14,902 nt of DNA from FACHB-1406 sp034189065. GTDB taxonomy: Bacteria > Cyanobacteriota > Cyanobacteriia > Cyanobacteriales > Spirulinaceae. Both the position numbers and the translations under genes were made by a program. Location: positions 1 through 14,902 of the forward strand of contig JAXHVQ010000146.1 in assembly GCA_034189065.1 (NCBI GenBank). Direction: 5' to 3'. Shown here piece by piece: positions 7,473-13,404 of this stretch. The notes below the pieces were generated by a model that made no database searches, was not told the origin of the DNA, and worked only from the letters and a program-made list of their open reading frames with translations. Positions within the stretch are counted from its first letter, which is position 1, and each line of letters starts with the position of its first letter.

Positions 7473-8495
7473 TTAAAAGTCGAGCAGGGGTCTAAAGCCG
7501 TGCTTAATTGATGCTTCGCCAATTTGCTTCATTTTTTCGAGGGTAATTTGATTGCGGCCCCAAGAAAAGTTAGTGTACCATTGCTCGAACTCCAGTAACA
7601 TCGATTCGGCAAAACAGGCAAATAACTGGCGATCGGGAATGTCCATATTGACAATGCTCATGATCTTCCAGTCAATATCGAGGGAATGTTCGACGATGCC
7701 GCCTTTGAGCACGTATAACTCCGGTTGTTGAAGGCGATCGCTCAAATTTTTCGGATAGCCGCCATCTACCAACAAGCACGGTCTTTTTAGCGGAATCTGA
7801 CTAATATCCACTCCCTTGGGCAAACTCGCCACCCACACCACGATATCAGCTTGGGGAAGGGCTTCTTCTAGAAGAGCGATTTTGCCCCGTCCCAGTTCTT
7901 CTTGCAGTGCTTTGAGACGGCTTTGGTTGCGCGCGATTAACAACAAATCTCCCACATCGCTTTTGCGGTCTAACCAGCGACAAACCGCGCTGCCAATATC
8001 TCCCGTTGCGCCAACTACGGCGACCGTTGCTTGGTTGAGGGCGATGCCCAATTTGGCTGCTGCTTGTTCGACCTGACGGCAGATAATATAGGCTGTGTGG
8101 GTATTGCCGGTGGTGAAGCGGTCGAAATCCAGTTCGACGTTGCGCACCTGTTTCTGGTCTTTCAGGCTAAAATTTTCAAAAATAATCGAGGAAAACCCGC
8201 CCAATGCCGTGATTTTGAGACCGCTTTTTTGGGCGAGGGCCATTGCATTTAAAATTTTGCGAATCGCAGACTTAATCCGCCGTTGGCCGAGCATTTCGGG
8301 CAAAAAACAGGATTCGACATACTGACCCTCGATGGCGCGACCGGTTACGCTGGTGACTTTGATGCGATCGACGATTTGAGGGGGAGCAGAACACCAAAAG
8401 TCCAGCCCTTGGTTGGCGTACTCTGGATAGCCCAGGTCTGCGGCGACAGCCTGCGCGTGTTCTAAGCTGGTAAGATGACCGATAAGACCAAACAT
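7473..8495 (-). CDS. aar: Long-chain acyl-[acyl-carrier-protein] reductase (AAR)
   Basis: A 340-residue NADPH enzyme that reduces C16/C18 acyl-ACP to fatty aldehyde, the first step of cyanobacterial alkane synthesis. The N-terminal half (1-150) is the AAR-specific acyl-binding region (MFGLIGHLTS start, ALGGFSSI at 97-104). VGATGDIGSA (161-170) is the NADPH loop, with Arg189 (IARN) nearby. Cys294 (LFACFAES) falls exactly at the catalytic cysteine position reported for the Synechococcus elongatus enzyme. Length is normal. The usual partner ado, for aldehyde-deformylating oxygenase, is expected just upstream but is absent; a terminator lies only 70 bases before the start. accA, an SDR and folE follow in conserved order. 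The promoter must lie within about 8496-8565. Confidence 0.96.
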   Translation of the reverse strand: MFGLIGHLTSLEHAQAVAADLGYPEYANQGLDFWCSAPPQIVDRIKVTSVTGRAIEGQYVESCFLPEMLGQRRIKSAIRKILNAMALAQKSGLKITALGGFSSIIFENFSLKDQKQVRNVELDFDRFTTGNTHTAYIICRQVEQAAAKLGIALNQATVAVVGATGDIGSAVCRWLDRKSDVGDLLLIARNQSRLKALQEELGRGKIALLEEALPQADIVVWVASLPKGVDISQIPLKRPCLLVDGGYPKNLSDRLQQPELYVLKGGIVEHSLDIDWKIMSIVNMDIPDRQLFACFAESMLLEFEQWYTNFSWGRNQITLEKMKQIGEASIKHGFRPLLDF

Positions 8496-8564
8496 TTATT
8501 AACGGAGAGCGGGTGAAAATGAGACGCGATCGACAGAAGAGGCTAAGACTCTTCAAGATATTAC

Positions 8565-8597
8565 AAAAAAAATGCCGCCGTTGGGAAAGTTGGGCGG
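8565..8597 (-). terminator. Intrinsic terminator downstream of the PsbP/DcrB-like gene
   Basis: On the minus strand CCGCC (8597-8593) pairs with GGCGG (8579-8575) across a 13-base loop, then CA and eight T residues. It follows the gene ending at 8680 and isolates it from aar. Confidence 0.75.
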
Positions 8598-8679
8598 AAA
8601 ATCGCACCGAGTTGGCATAAGTGACGGTTTGTTTGTCGCTGGAGTTTCCAATGGGAGCCGCTTTTTTTCATAAAATACT

Positions 8680-9255
8680 TTAATCGGGCATAGCAAAGCC
8701 GGTGCGCGGGTCGCGAATATACAACCCGAGAACCAGGGAGTTCATTACAGTATCCCACACCGGAGTTAACTTTTCAGCTTCGTCTGCCCAGTAGTCAAAG
8801 GTAATCAGACATTGCACCCCCGAACCCAATCCGATGCAAATGCGAGAGTAGGCTTCTCGATTTTCCGGCTCGTCGATAAATTTAATTTGAGTCCAAATGA
8901 CGCGCGCGGTTTGGCGCTTGAGTTTGAAAATCTCCCCGCGTTCGATAATATTGCGATCGTCGTCTTTCATCGCTGTTTTGAGCAGGGAGACGATGGGGAA
9001 GTCAGACCAGTCGGCGGGGGGCAAGATATTGTAGGAGACTTCTAGGCGACAATTATCGTCGGGGGGTTTGCCATCGAGGAAACGAAATGAGTTTTCGGCA
9101 GGCTCAAAGTGCCAGTCCTGGGGGACATCGAAGCGCACAGCTCCTCGCCCTGCTACGAAAATCCGGGTTCCGGGCTCGGATTTCCAGTTATGATCTTCTT
9201 TGAGTTCTAGGGTTTCTTTGATCCATCGAAGATTGTGTTTTTTGCGCTTAGACAT
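8680..9255 (-). CDS. Conserved hypothetical protein, PsbP/DcrB-fold-like
   Basis: A 191-residue protein, soluble, without signal peptide or membrane segment. The open frame runs up to 9480, but the first 75 codons lie in hairpins and TTCTGGG repeats, so I start at ATG 9255, which has GGAG seven bases upstream and gives MSKRKKHNLRW. From residue 40 the order of features is: FDVPQDWHF, SFRFLDGKPPDDNCRLEVSY, a central TARVIWTQIKFID strand, and ITFDYWADEAEKLTPVWDTVMNSLVLG near the end. That order (a 'F.vP..W' strand, mid strands, then 'l.fs.w..d......w..il.Sl') resembles the Mog1/PsbP/DcrB fold. This is inference from pattern only; function is unknown. It is preceded by por and followed by its own terminator. 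Confidence 0.8.
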   Translation of the reverse strand: MSKRKKHNLRWIKETLELKEDHNWKSEPGTRIFVAGRGAVRFDVPQDWHFEPAENSFRFLDGKPPDDNCRLEVSYNILPPADWSDFPIVSLLKTAMKDDDRNIIERGEIFKLKRQTARVIWTQIKFIDEPENREAYSRICIGLGSGVQCLITFDYWADEAEKLTPVWDTVMNSLVLGLYIRDPRTGFAMPD

Positions 9256-9315
9256 AAAACCGCTCCAGTAGGAACTTGATGGGCGTGCGTCAGGCAAAGG
9301 GCATTGATTGAGTGG

Positions 9316-9335
9316 GGACGTTATATATAACGTCC
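9316..9335. repeat. Perfect 20-base palindrome, GGACGTT stem
   Basis: GGACGTTATA is followed by its exact reverse complement. A near copy lies 35 bases to the right at 9370-9389. Confidence 0.9.
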
Positions 9336-9344
9336 GTACATGGA

Positions 9345-9365
9345 TTCTGGGTTCTGGGTTCTGGG
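9345..9365. repeat. TTCTGGG heptamer array
   Basis: Three exact TTCTGGG units in tandem, centred between the two GGACGTT palindromes. Confidence 0.9.
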
Positions 9366-9369
9366 GTAG

Positions 9370-9389
9370 GGACGTTTTATAAAATGTCC
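9370..9389. repeat. 20-base hairpin, GGACGTTTTA stem
   Basis: GGACGTTTTA pairs with TAAAATGTCC, one G-T pair. With the flanking TAG on the left and TTAC on the right it matches the other small hairpins with TAGGG and CCCTAC-like ends. Confidence 0.85.
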
Positions 9390-9540
9390 TTACGTGAGTT
9401 GTGACAAAACCTAAGACCTCAAAACTTAATAGTAGCGCGTCTTTAGGATGCGGTGGAGGGTGAGGGGAGAAAAGTTTCATTCCCGACTAGCAGTACATTG
9501 CTCGTGTCGGATATCTGCCGGGGGTTTGCTACAAATTATT

Positions 9541-9582
9541 CACCCCGTCACCCCATCTCCCCGTCTCCCCGTCTCTCCGTCT
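9541..9582. repeat. CTCCCCGT octamer array
   Basis: Five octamers in exact register: CACCCCGT, CACCCCAT, CTCCCCGT, CTCCCCGT, CTCTCCGT, then CT. It ends four bases from the por stop codon (9587-9589). Confidence 0.92.
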
Positions 9583-9586
9583 TCCT

Positions 9587-10600
9587 TTACGCCGAACGGT
9601 TAGCTGACGCGGCAACGCCCGAACTCGCTTCCTCGTTCAGTCCGACTAATTTTGCGCTTAAATCCCACATCCGTTCGCCTTTGTCGTCGTTGCGCGCTTG
9701 ACGAGAAACGGTTTGCACGAATGCTTTTCGATCCTTATCCTTTTTCTGGCGGTTCCCCCAGCTAAAGTATGCGCCGGATTCTTTGTACTCTGGATCCACA
9801 ACTACCGCAGCCACTCGTTCCCCTGCCAGTTCTTGGGAAACGTAGCCGCCGGTAATATATTTTTGGAAGAGGGGAAATAGTTTTTGGAAGAGGGGATAGT
9901 GGTTGCGAAACAGGGGCGTATCGGCGACGCATCCTGGATAAAGGGAGGTAAACGCGATGCCGGTGGAGTCGTGGTAGCGCCGATGCAGTTCTCGCATGGT
10001 CAGAACGTTGCACACTTTGCTGTCTTTGTAGGCTTTGACGGGTTCAAAGGCTTTGCCGTTTGCCATTGAAATCGGCTCTTTAAATCCCGCCTCAAAGCCT
10101 TCAAAATTGCCCAAATCCGGTCGCGGATACACTTTTCCGCCTAATTCTTCGGGATTGTGGGTGACGGTGCCTAAAATGACCAGCCGCTTGTCGGTAACGG
10201 GGGATTTTTTTAAGTCTTCGAGGAACAGATTGCACAGCAGGAAATGACCGAGATGGTTAGTCGTCATGGTGAGTTCGTAACCTTCCGGACTGCGCAGGGG
10301 TTCTTTGAGGAGGGGCATATAAATGGCGGCGTTGCACAGTAGTGCTTTGAAATGGCGACCGCTGGCGCTCATTTCTCCGGCGAACCGGCGGACGCTTTGG
10401 AGGTCGCCGAGGTCGATGTGGGAGATGGAGTAGCTGCCTTGGGGAAGGTCGAGACTGCGGGCTGCGTTGCCCGCGCGCGAGAGGTTGCGACAGGCCATGA
10501 CGACGTGGTATCCCTTGTCGATCAGGGCTTTGGTTGCGTACAGTCCCACGCCTGATGAGGCTCCGGTGACGATGACGGTTGGGTTTTGAGAGTGTGCCAT
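9587..10600 (-). CDS. por: Light-dependent protochlorophyllide oxidoreductase
   Basis: A 337-residue SDR-family photoenzyme that uses light and NADPH to reduce protochlorophyllide to chlorophyllide in chlorophyll synthesis. TGASSGVG (12-19) binds NADPH; NAA is at 90-92; Tyr191 and Lys195 (YKDSK) are the catalytic pair; TTNHLGHFLLCNLFLEDL (113-130) is POR-specific; Cys224 in YPGCVADTPLFRNHYP matches the conserved active-site cysteine. Residues 236-246 read PLFQKLFPLFQ, encoded by a 16-base direct repeat (9860-9875 and 9881-9896). The last ~15 residues (EEASSGVAASANRSA) extend past the LVGL at which PORs I know end. Start ATG 10600 has no strong ribosome site. On the same strand a PsaX-like gene lies upstream, separated by a hairpin. 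Confidence 0.97.
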   Translation of the reverse strand: MAHSQNPTVIVTGASSGVGLYATKALIDKGYHVVMACRNLSRAGNAARSLDLPQGSYSISHIDLGDLQSVRRFAGEMSASGRHFKALLCNAAIYMPLLKEPLRSPEGYELTMTTNHLGHFLLCNLFLEDLKKSPVTDKRLVILGTVTHNPEELGGKVYPRPDLGNFEGFEAGFKEPISMANGKAFEPVKAYKDSKVCNVLTMRELHRRYHDSTGIAFTSLYPGCVADTPLFRNHYPLFQKLFPLFQKYITGGYVSQELAGERVAAVVVDPEYKESGAYFSWGNRQKKDKDRKAFVQTVSRQARNDDKGERMWDLSAKLVGLNEEASSGVAASANRSA

Positions 10601-10883
10601 TTTATAAAAATTCGAGTCTATCGGTGTTGACTATGCTTATGGATTTTACCGGATAAATGAAGTTTAAGACCTGTTGGTTCGGGGGACTTCAAGCTAGGCT
10701 CTCGGAAGGGGATAAGGTCTCCAACCCTGTTAAAAACCCAGTCGCCAAAAGGCTCAATTCTCAGAACAACCTAAGAATTCCGGACTCAAATACGACTCAA
10801 AACGCCGACCTTTGTTGCCTTCTCGCAACTCAGGCGGCGCTTTTTGTCAAAATTGATTCAATTTTGGTGTAAATTCAGTAATT
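10601..10883. other. por upstream region
   Basis: This 283-base stretch must carry the por promoter unless por is read from further upstream. Besides the hairpin at 10799-10845 I see no gene, array or clear promoter. Confidence 0.5.
10799..10845. terminator. Long hairpin after the psaX-like gene, possibly two-way terminator
   Basis: CGCCGACCTTTGTTGC (10803-10818) pairs with GCAACTCAGGCGGCG (10825-10839) around a six-base loop with one bulged A and two mismatches. It is flanked by AAAA on the left and TTTTT on the right, so it could stop transcripts from either side. It lies about 40 bases past the 10884 stop and about 200 bases before por. Confidence 0.65.
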
Positions 10884-11006
10884 TTAAGGATTGATGATTT
10901 TGAAGTACATCGCGGCTACCAACAAGTTAATCGACAGAAAAACGATGAGACCGGCGATTACGTCAGAGCTGCGGGGGGGCTTTTGAGAGTCGGTTTTATT
11001 GGTCAT
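10884..11006 (-). CDS. psaX: PsaX-like photosystem I small subunit
   Basis: A 40-residue single-pass membrane protein: polar basic N-terminus MTNKTDSQKPPRSSD, then a membrane helix at about 16-35, then KIINP. The second half, INLLVAAMYFKII (26-38), resembles the PsaX helix as I remember it (IN-LVAAYYF), and the length is close to the 35-40 residues of PsaX. Asn27 would correspond to the asparagine that ligates a chlorophyll in Thermosynechococcus PsaX. PsaX sits at the rim of PSI next to PsaB/PsaF; many cyanobacteria lack it. ATG 11006 has only a weak GGGAG site about 12 bases upstream. It lies on the por strand, followed by a hairpin terminator. An alternative is some other small thylakoid protein; the match is by memory. 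Confidence 0.6.
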   Translation of the reverse strand: MTNKTDSQKPPRSSDVIAGLIVFLSINLLVAAMYFKIINP

Positions 11007-11127
11007 TGGCTAATTTGCTCTCCCAATTCAGGATCTAAAATAAACTTTTTAAATAATATCTCAGTTTGTCGCCCTCAATTGCATCAATCTTGAGGATGAT
11101 TTGGGGGGAGGGGTTAAATTCACAGGC

Positions 11128-11210
11128 GAGCAAGGGGAGCGGGGGAGGCAGGGGGAGCGGGGGAGGCAGGGGAGCAGGGGAGCAGGGGAGCAGGGGGAGC
11201 AGGGGGAGCT
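11128..11210. repeat. Long G-rich AGCAGGGG array with higher-order repeat
   Basis: About 83 bases. The left part repeats a 17- to 18-base unit (GGGGAGCGGGGGAGGCA at 11134-11150, then again with one extra G at 11151-11168). The right part is AGCAGGGG and AGCAGGGGG units ending at AGCT. It is the same family as 3890-3924. Confidence 0.92.
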
Positions 11211-11246
11211 AGTACATTAAGAGGTCAAAAAATTTTCTCCTCCCCC

Positions 11247-11276
11247 TTGACACTTTAGATGTTACAAATGTAATAT
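11247..11276 (+). promoter_or_regulatory. Sigma-70-type promoter for the 66-residue gene
   Basis: A perfect -35 TTGACA (11247-11252), 18-base spacer, then TAATAT (11271-11276) preceded by TG. Transcription would begin near 11283, giving a leader of about 90 bases to ATG 11375. Confidence 0.6.
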
Positions 11277-11374
11277 CGGGTGTAGAGCAGCGCAAAACGC
11301 TCTCAACCTCAGCACCAAGAGAGGTATTTGGAAAAATCTAACTCCCACTTTATAACCCAGGTAGAGGTGCAATT

Positions 11375-11575
11375 ATGGTTCACATTCGCTTTGAAGGACG
11401 TTCCTACGATGTCAGCGAAAGTCAACTCAATCTGGCGGCAGGAATGAACGATACCCAAGTCAAAGAGCGTCTTGCTCGACACTTCGATGTCCATACTAAT
11501 CGCCTCCACGACTATGTAATCGACAGACGGCCGAGCGGCGATACAATTGTTCGTCCAGAAGCTGTTTATGGCTAG
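11375..11575 (+). CDS. Small conserved cyanobacterial protein, unknown function
   Basis: A 66-residue soluble protein, MVHIRFEGRSYDV... ending RRPSGDTIVRPEAVYG. I recall near-identical small proteins in many cyanobacteria, with the same start and the same end, and no assigned function. It begins with two short strands, has a charged helical middle (about 27-45: NDTQVKERLARHF) and ends with strand-like YVIDRRP...TIVRP. No cysteine, no membrane segment, no signal peptide. The start is well set: GAGG seven bases before ATG 11375, and a good promoter at 11247-11276. The reversed tRNA halves begin 50 bases after its stop on the same strand, so both may be on one transcript. Confidence 0.85.
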   Translation: MVHIRFEGRSYDVSESQLNLAAGMNDTQVKERLARHFDVHTNRLHDYVIDRRPSGDTIVRPEAVYG

Positions 11576-11588
11576 TATTATAAGTTAT

Positions 11589-11739
11589 CCCGCGCCCTAA
11601 CTTGCGAAGCTTACACACTTTAAGGTTAATCCATTGGTCGTAGGTTCGAGTCCTACCAATCGCGCTTTTAATCATGCGGTTGTAGCTCAGTCGGTAGAGC
11701 AGTGGAATTGTGAAAAACAGCTTTACTCACTTGCGCGGG
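11589..11739. repeat. Direct and inverted repeats flanking the permuted tRNA
   Basis: Left flank AGCTTACACACTT (11608-11620) matches right flank AGCTTTACTCACTT (11719-11732) with one gap and one mismatch, as a direct repeat. ACTTGCG is also in both flanks (11600-11606, 11729-11735). In addition CCCGCGC (11589-11595) is the reverse complement of GCGCGGG (11733-11739), AAGCT (11607-11611) pairs with AGCTT (11719-11723), and CACA (11614-11617) with TGTG (11709-11712), so leader and trailer RNA could pair. Confidence 0.7.
11625..11708 (+). tRNA. Candidate circularly permuted tRNA-Asn(GUU): 3' half before 5' half
   Basis: First comes a 3' half (11625-11664): GTTAA (positions 34-38), anticodon-stem strand TCCAT, variable loop TGGTC, T stem GTAGG/CCTAC with loop TTCGAGT, acceptor strand CAATCGC and discriminator G. 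After bases 11665-11675 and with no stop of homology elsewhere, the 5' half (11676-11708) follows: acceptor GCGGTTG, TA, D stem GCTC/GAGC with loop AGTCGGTA, A26, anticodon-stem GTGGA, then AT. Joined at 11708/11625 they give a cloverleaf with 7-, 4-, 5- and 5-pair stems, two G-T pairs, a seven-base anticodon loop and anticodon GUU. U8-A14, G15-C48, G18G19, U54-A58 and C56 are all present, and G73 fits bacterial tRNA-Asn. A32 is atypical. CCA is not encoded. It may be a working permuted gene or a rearranged relic. Confidence 0.6.
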
Positions 11740-11776
11740 TTTAACAATAATTGTAATTCATCATCATTAAGTTATA

Positions 11777-11813
11777 AAACGCGCGATCGCGCTTTTCAAT
11801 GAACCCATTGAAA
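11777..11813. terminator. Possible two-way terminator between the tRNA and purH
   Basis: A 12-base palindrome GCGCGATCGCGC (11781-11792, an extended HIP1 site) has AAAAC on its left and TTTT on its right. Next to it, TTTCAATG (11794-11801) pairs perfectly with CATTGAAA (11806-11813). Lying between converging units, these could end both, but the T tracts are short. Confidence 0.4.
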
Positions 11814-11832
11814 CAAACGCGATCGCACTCTT

Positions 11833-13365
11833 TTAATGCAAGAAATGACGAACTCCCGTCAACACCATCACCACGCCCAATTCGTCCGCCGCTTGAATCG
11901 AATCTTTGTCGCGAATAGAACCGCCCGGTTGTATAATCGTTTTAATTCCGGCGGCGGCGGCAGTACGAACAGAGTCATCGAAGGGGAAAAAACCATCGCT
12001 AGCTAAGGTTGCCCCCTGTGTTTGTTCGGCAGCTTGTTCGAGGGCAATTTTAGCCGCACCGACGCGGTTCATTTGTCCCGCACCAATGCCAAGAGTTACG
12101 CGATCGCGCGCTACGACAATGGCATTAGATTTGACGTGCTTGGCAATTTTCCACGCAAATTCCATCTCTTTCATTTCTTGCGGGGTTGGCTGTTTCTGAG
12201 TAACAATTTGCCACGTTTGAGGATCGTCGATGAGATCGTCGGCTTCTTGGACGAGAAATCCACCGGCAATAACCTTCACTGTCTCTTTTTCCCCCGTTTG
12301 TAAGTCGGGAAGCAACAACACGCGCAAATTCGATTTCGTTGCTAAAATTTCCTTCGCCTCCGGTTCGCATCCCGGCGCGACGATACATTCGAGGAAGGTT
12401 TTCTTCAACGCCGATGCCGTGGCTGCGTCGATGGGACGGTTGAGAGCAACAATTCCCCCAAAAGCCGAAACTGAGTCGGCGGCAAAGGCTTTTTCATAGG
12501 CTTGGGCGAGGGTATCCGCGATCGCAGCGCCGCAAGGATTGGTATGCTTGAGAACGGCGGCTGCGGGTTCTTCGGCGGGAAATTCGACAATAATCCGGCG
12601 CGCAGCTTCCAAATCTACTAAATTATTGTAGCTGAGTGCTTTGCCTTGAACTTGCGTCGCACTCGCCCAACCTGTCGTTCCGGTTTGATACCAAGCGGCG
12701 CTTTGATGGGGGTTTTCGCCGTAGCGCAGGGATTGGTGCTGTTGCCCCGAAAGGGTATATTGGGGGGACAATTCGTCTTGGAGGCTGGCGAAATAGGCGG
12801 AAATGGCGCGATCGTAGGCTGCTGTGAGGGCAAACCCTTCCGCTGCGCGCCCTTGACGGAATTCGTGGGAGACTTCGCCCCCGTTTTGCCGCAATTGTTG
12901 GAGGTATTCCTCGTAGCGGGCGGGATTGCACAATACGGTTAAATGGGCAAAGTTTTTCGCAGCGGCGCGCAACAACGTCGGTCCGCCAATATCGATTTGC
13001 TCGATGGCCTCGGCGGGAGTACACTCGGGTTGCGCGATCGTTTCTTCAAAGGGGTATAAATTAACGACAACCAAGTCGATGGGGCGAATTTGATTGTTGT
13101 CCAAGTCTGTTAAATCTTGGGGGATATCGCGACGCGCTAAGATGCCGCCGTGAATGCGCGGATGCAATGTCTTAACTCTTCCCCCTAAAATTTCGGGCGA
13201 CCCCGTATAATCGCTGACCTTTGTGACCGCAATTCCCGCATCTAGAAGGGTTTTCGCCGTGCCGCCACTACTGATGAGTTCAAACTCAAACTCCTCAACC
13301 AGTTGACGCGCCAGTTGGATAATTCCCGTTTTATTGGATACACTCAGCAGGGCTAAACGTTTCAT
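11833..13365 (-). CDS. purH: Bifunctional AICAR formyltransferase/IMP cyclohydrolase
   Basis: A 510-residue cytoplasmic enzyme for the last two steps of IMP synthesis. The N-terminal IMP cyclohydrolase domain (about 1-195) shows SSGGTAK (32-38) and GGRVKTLHPRIHGGIL (61-76). The C-terminal AICAR transformylase domain shows RYGENPHQ (214-221), KHTNPCG (273-279; Lys273 and His274 are the catalytic pair) and the end GVRHFLH. The frame stays open to 13455, but residues before MKRLALLSVSNKTGI are encoded by a TTCGTCC heptamer array and are not part of the family, so ATG 13365 is the start. No classical ribosome site is present, though the array supplies AAGGAC stretches upstream. It stands alone, convergent with the tRNA region and 158 bases from the alcohol dehydrogenase. 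Confidence 0.97.
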   Translation of the reverse strand: MKRLALLSVSNKTGIIQLARQLVEEFEFELISSGGTAKTLLDAGIAVTKVSDYTGSPEILGGRVKTLHPRIHGGILARRDIPQDLTDLDNNQIRPIDLVVVNLYPFEETIAQPECTPAEAIEQIDIGGPTLLRAAAKNFAHLTVLCNPARYEEYLQQLRQNGGEVSHEFRQGRAAEGFALTAAYDRAISAYFASLQDELSPQYTLSGQQHQSLRYGENPHQSAAWYQTGTTGWASATQVQGKALSYNNLVDLEAARRIIVEFPAEEPAAAVLKHTNPCGAAIADTLAQAYEKAFAADSVSAFGGIVALNRPIDAATASALKKTFLECIVAPGCEPEAKEILATKSNLRVLLLPDLQTGEKETVKVIAGGFLVQEADDLIDDPQTWQIVTQKQPTPQEMKEMEFAWKIAKHVKSNAIVVARDRVTLGIGAGQMNRVGAAKIALEQAAEQTQGATLASDGFFPFDDSVRTAAAAGIKTIIQPGGSIRDKDSIQAADELGVVMVLTGVRHFLH

Positions 13366-13376
13366 TATTTCGGTTC

Positions 13377-13404
13377 TTCGTCCTTGGTCCTTTGTCCTTC
13401 GTAG
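13377..13404. repeat. TTCGTCC heptamer array in the purH leader
   Basis: Four heptamers in register: TTCGTCC, TTGGTCC, TTTGTCC, TTCGTAG. It begins 12 bases before the purH ATG and is the sister of the array at 5937-5964. Confidence 0.92.

Larger units (their letters stand above)
9256..9586. other. por to PsbP-like gene intergenic region, repeat cluster
   Basis: No gene. It holds two similar 20-base palindromes (9316-9335, 9370-9389) around three TTCTGGG heptamers (9345-9365), and an octamer array (9541-9582) four bases past the por stop. The GGAG of the next gene is at its left end. Confidence 0.8.
11007..11374. other. Divergent intergenic region with G-rich array and promoter
   Basis: Between the psaX-like gene (leftward) and the 66-residue gene (rightward). 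It holds a long G-rich tandem array (11128-11210) and a good plus-strand promoter (11247-11276). I see no other gene. Confidence 0.75.

Noticed and set aside
8496..8680. Remnant of ado upstream of aar
   Set aside because: No stretch translates to ADO-like residues in any frame; only a terminator and spacer are present.
9256..9480. N-terminal extension of the PsbP-like frame
   Set aside because: It is made of palindromes and TTCTGGG repeats; ATG 9255 has a good ribosome site.
9860..9896. 16-base direct repeat inside por as a recent duplication
   Set aside because: The doubled LFPxFQK pattern is, as I recall, present in other cyanobacterial PORs, so it is probably old and functional.
11128..11210. 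CRISPR array
   Set aside because: Units are 8-18 bases in direct contact, with no unique spacers and no cas gene near.
11709..11832. Permuted group I intron joining the tRNA halves
   Set aside because: I see no group I core elements in the short flanks, about 50 bases of leader and 120 of trailer, and no U-G splice pairing of the usual kind.
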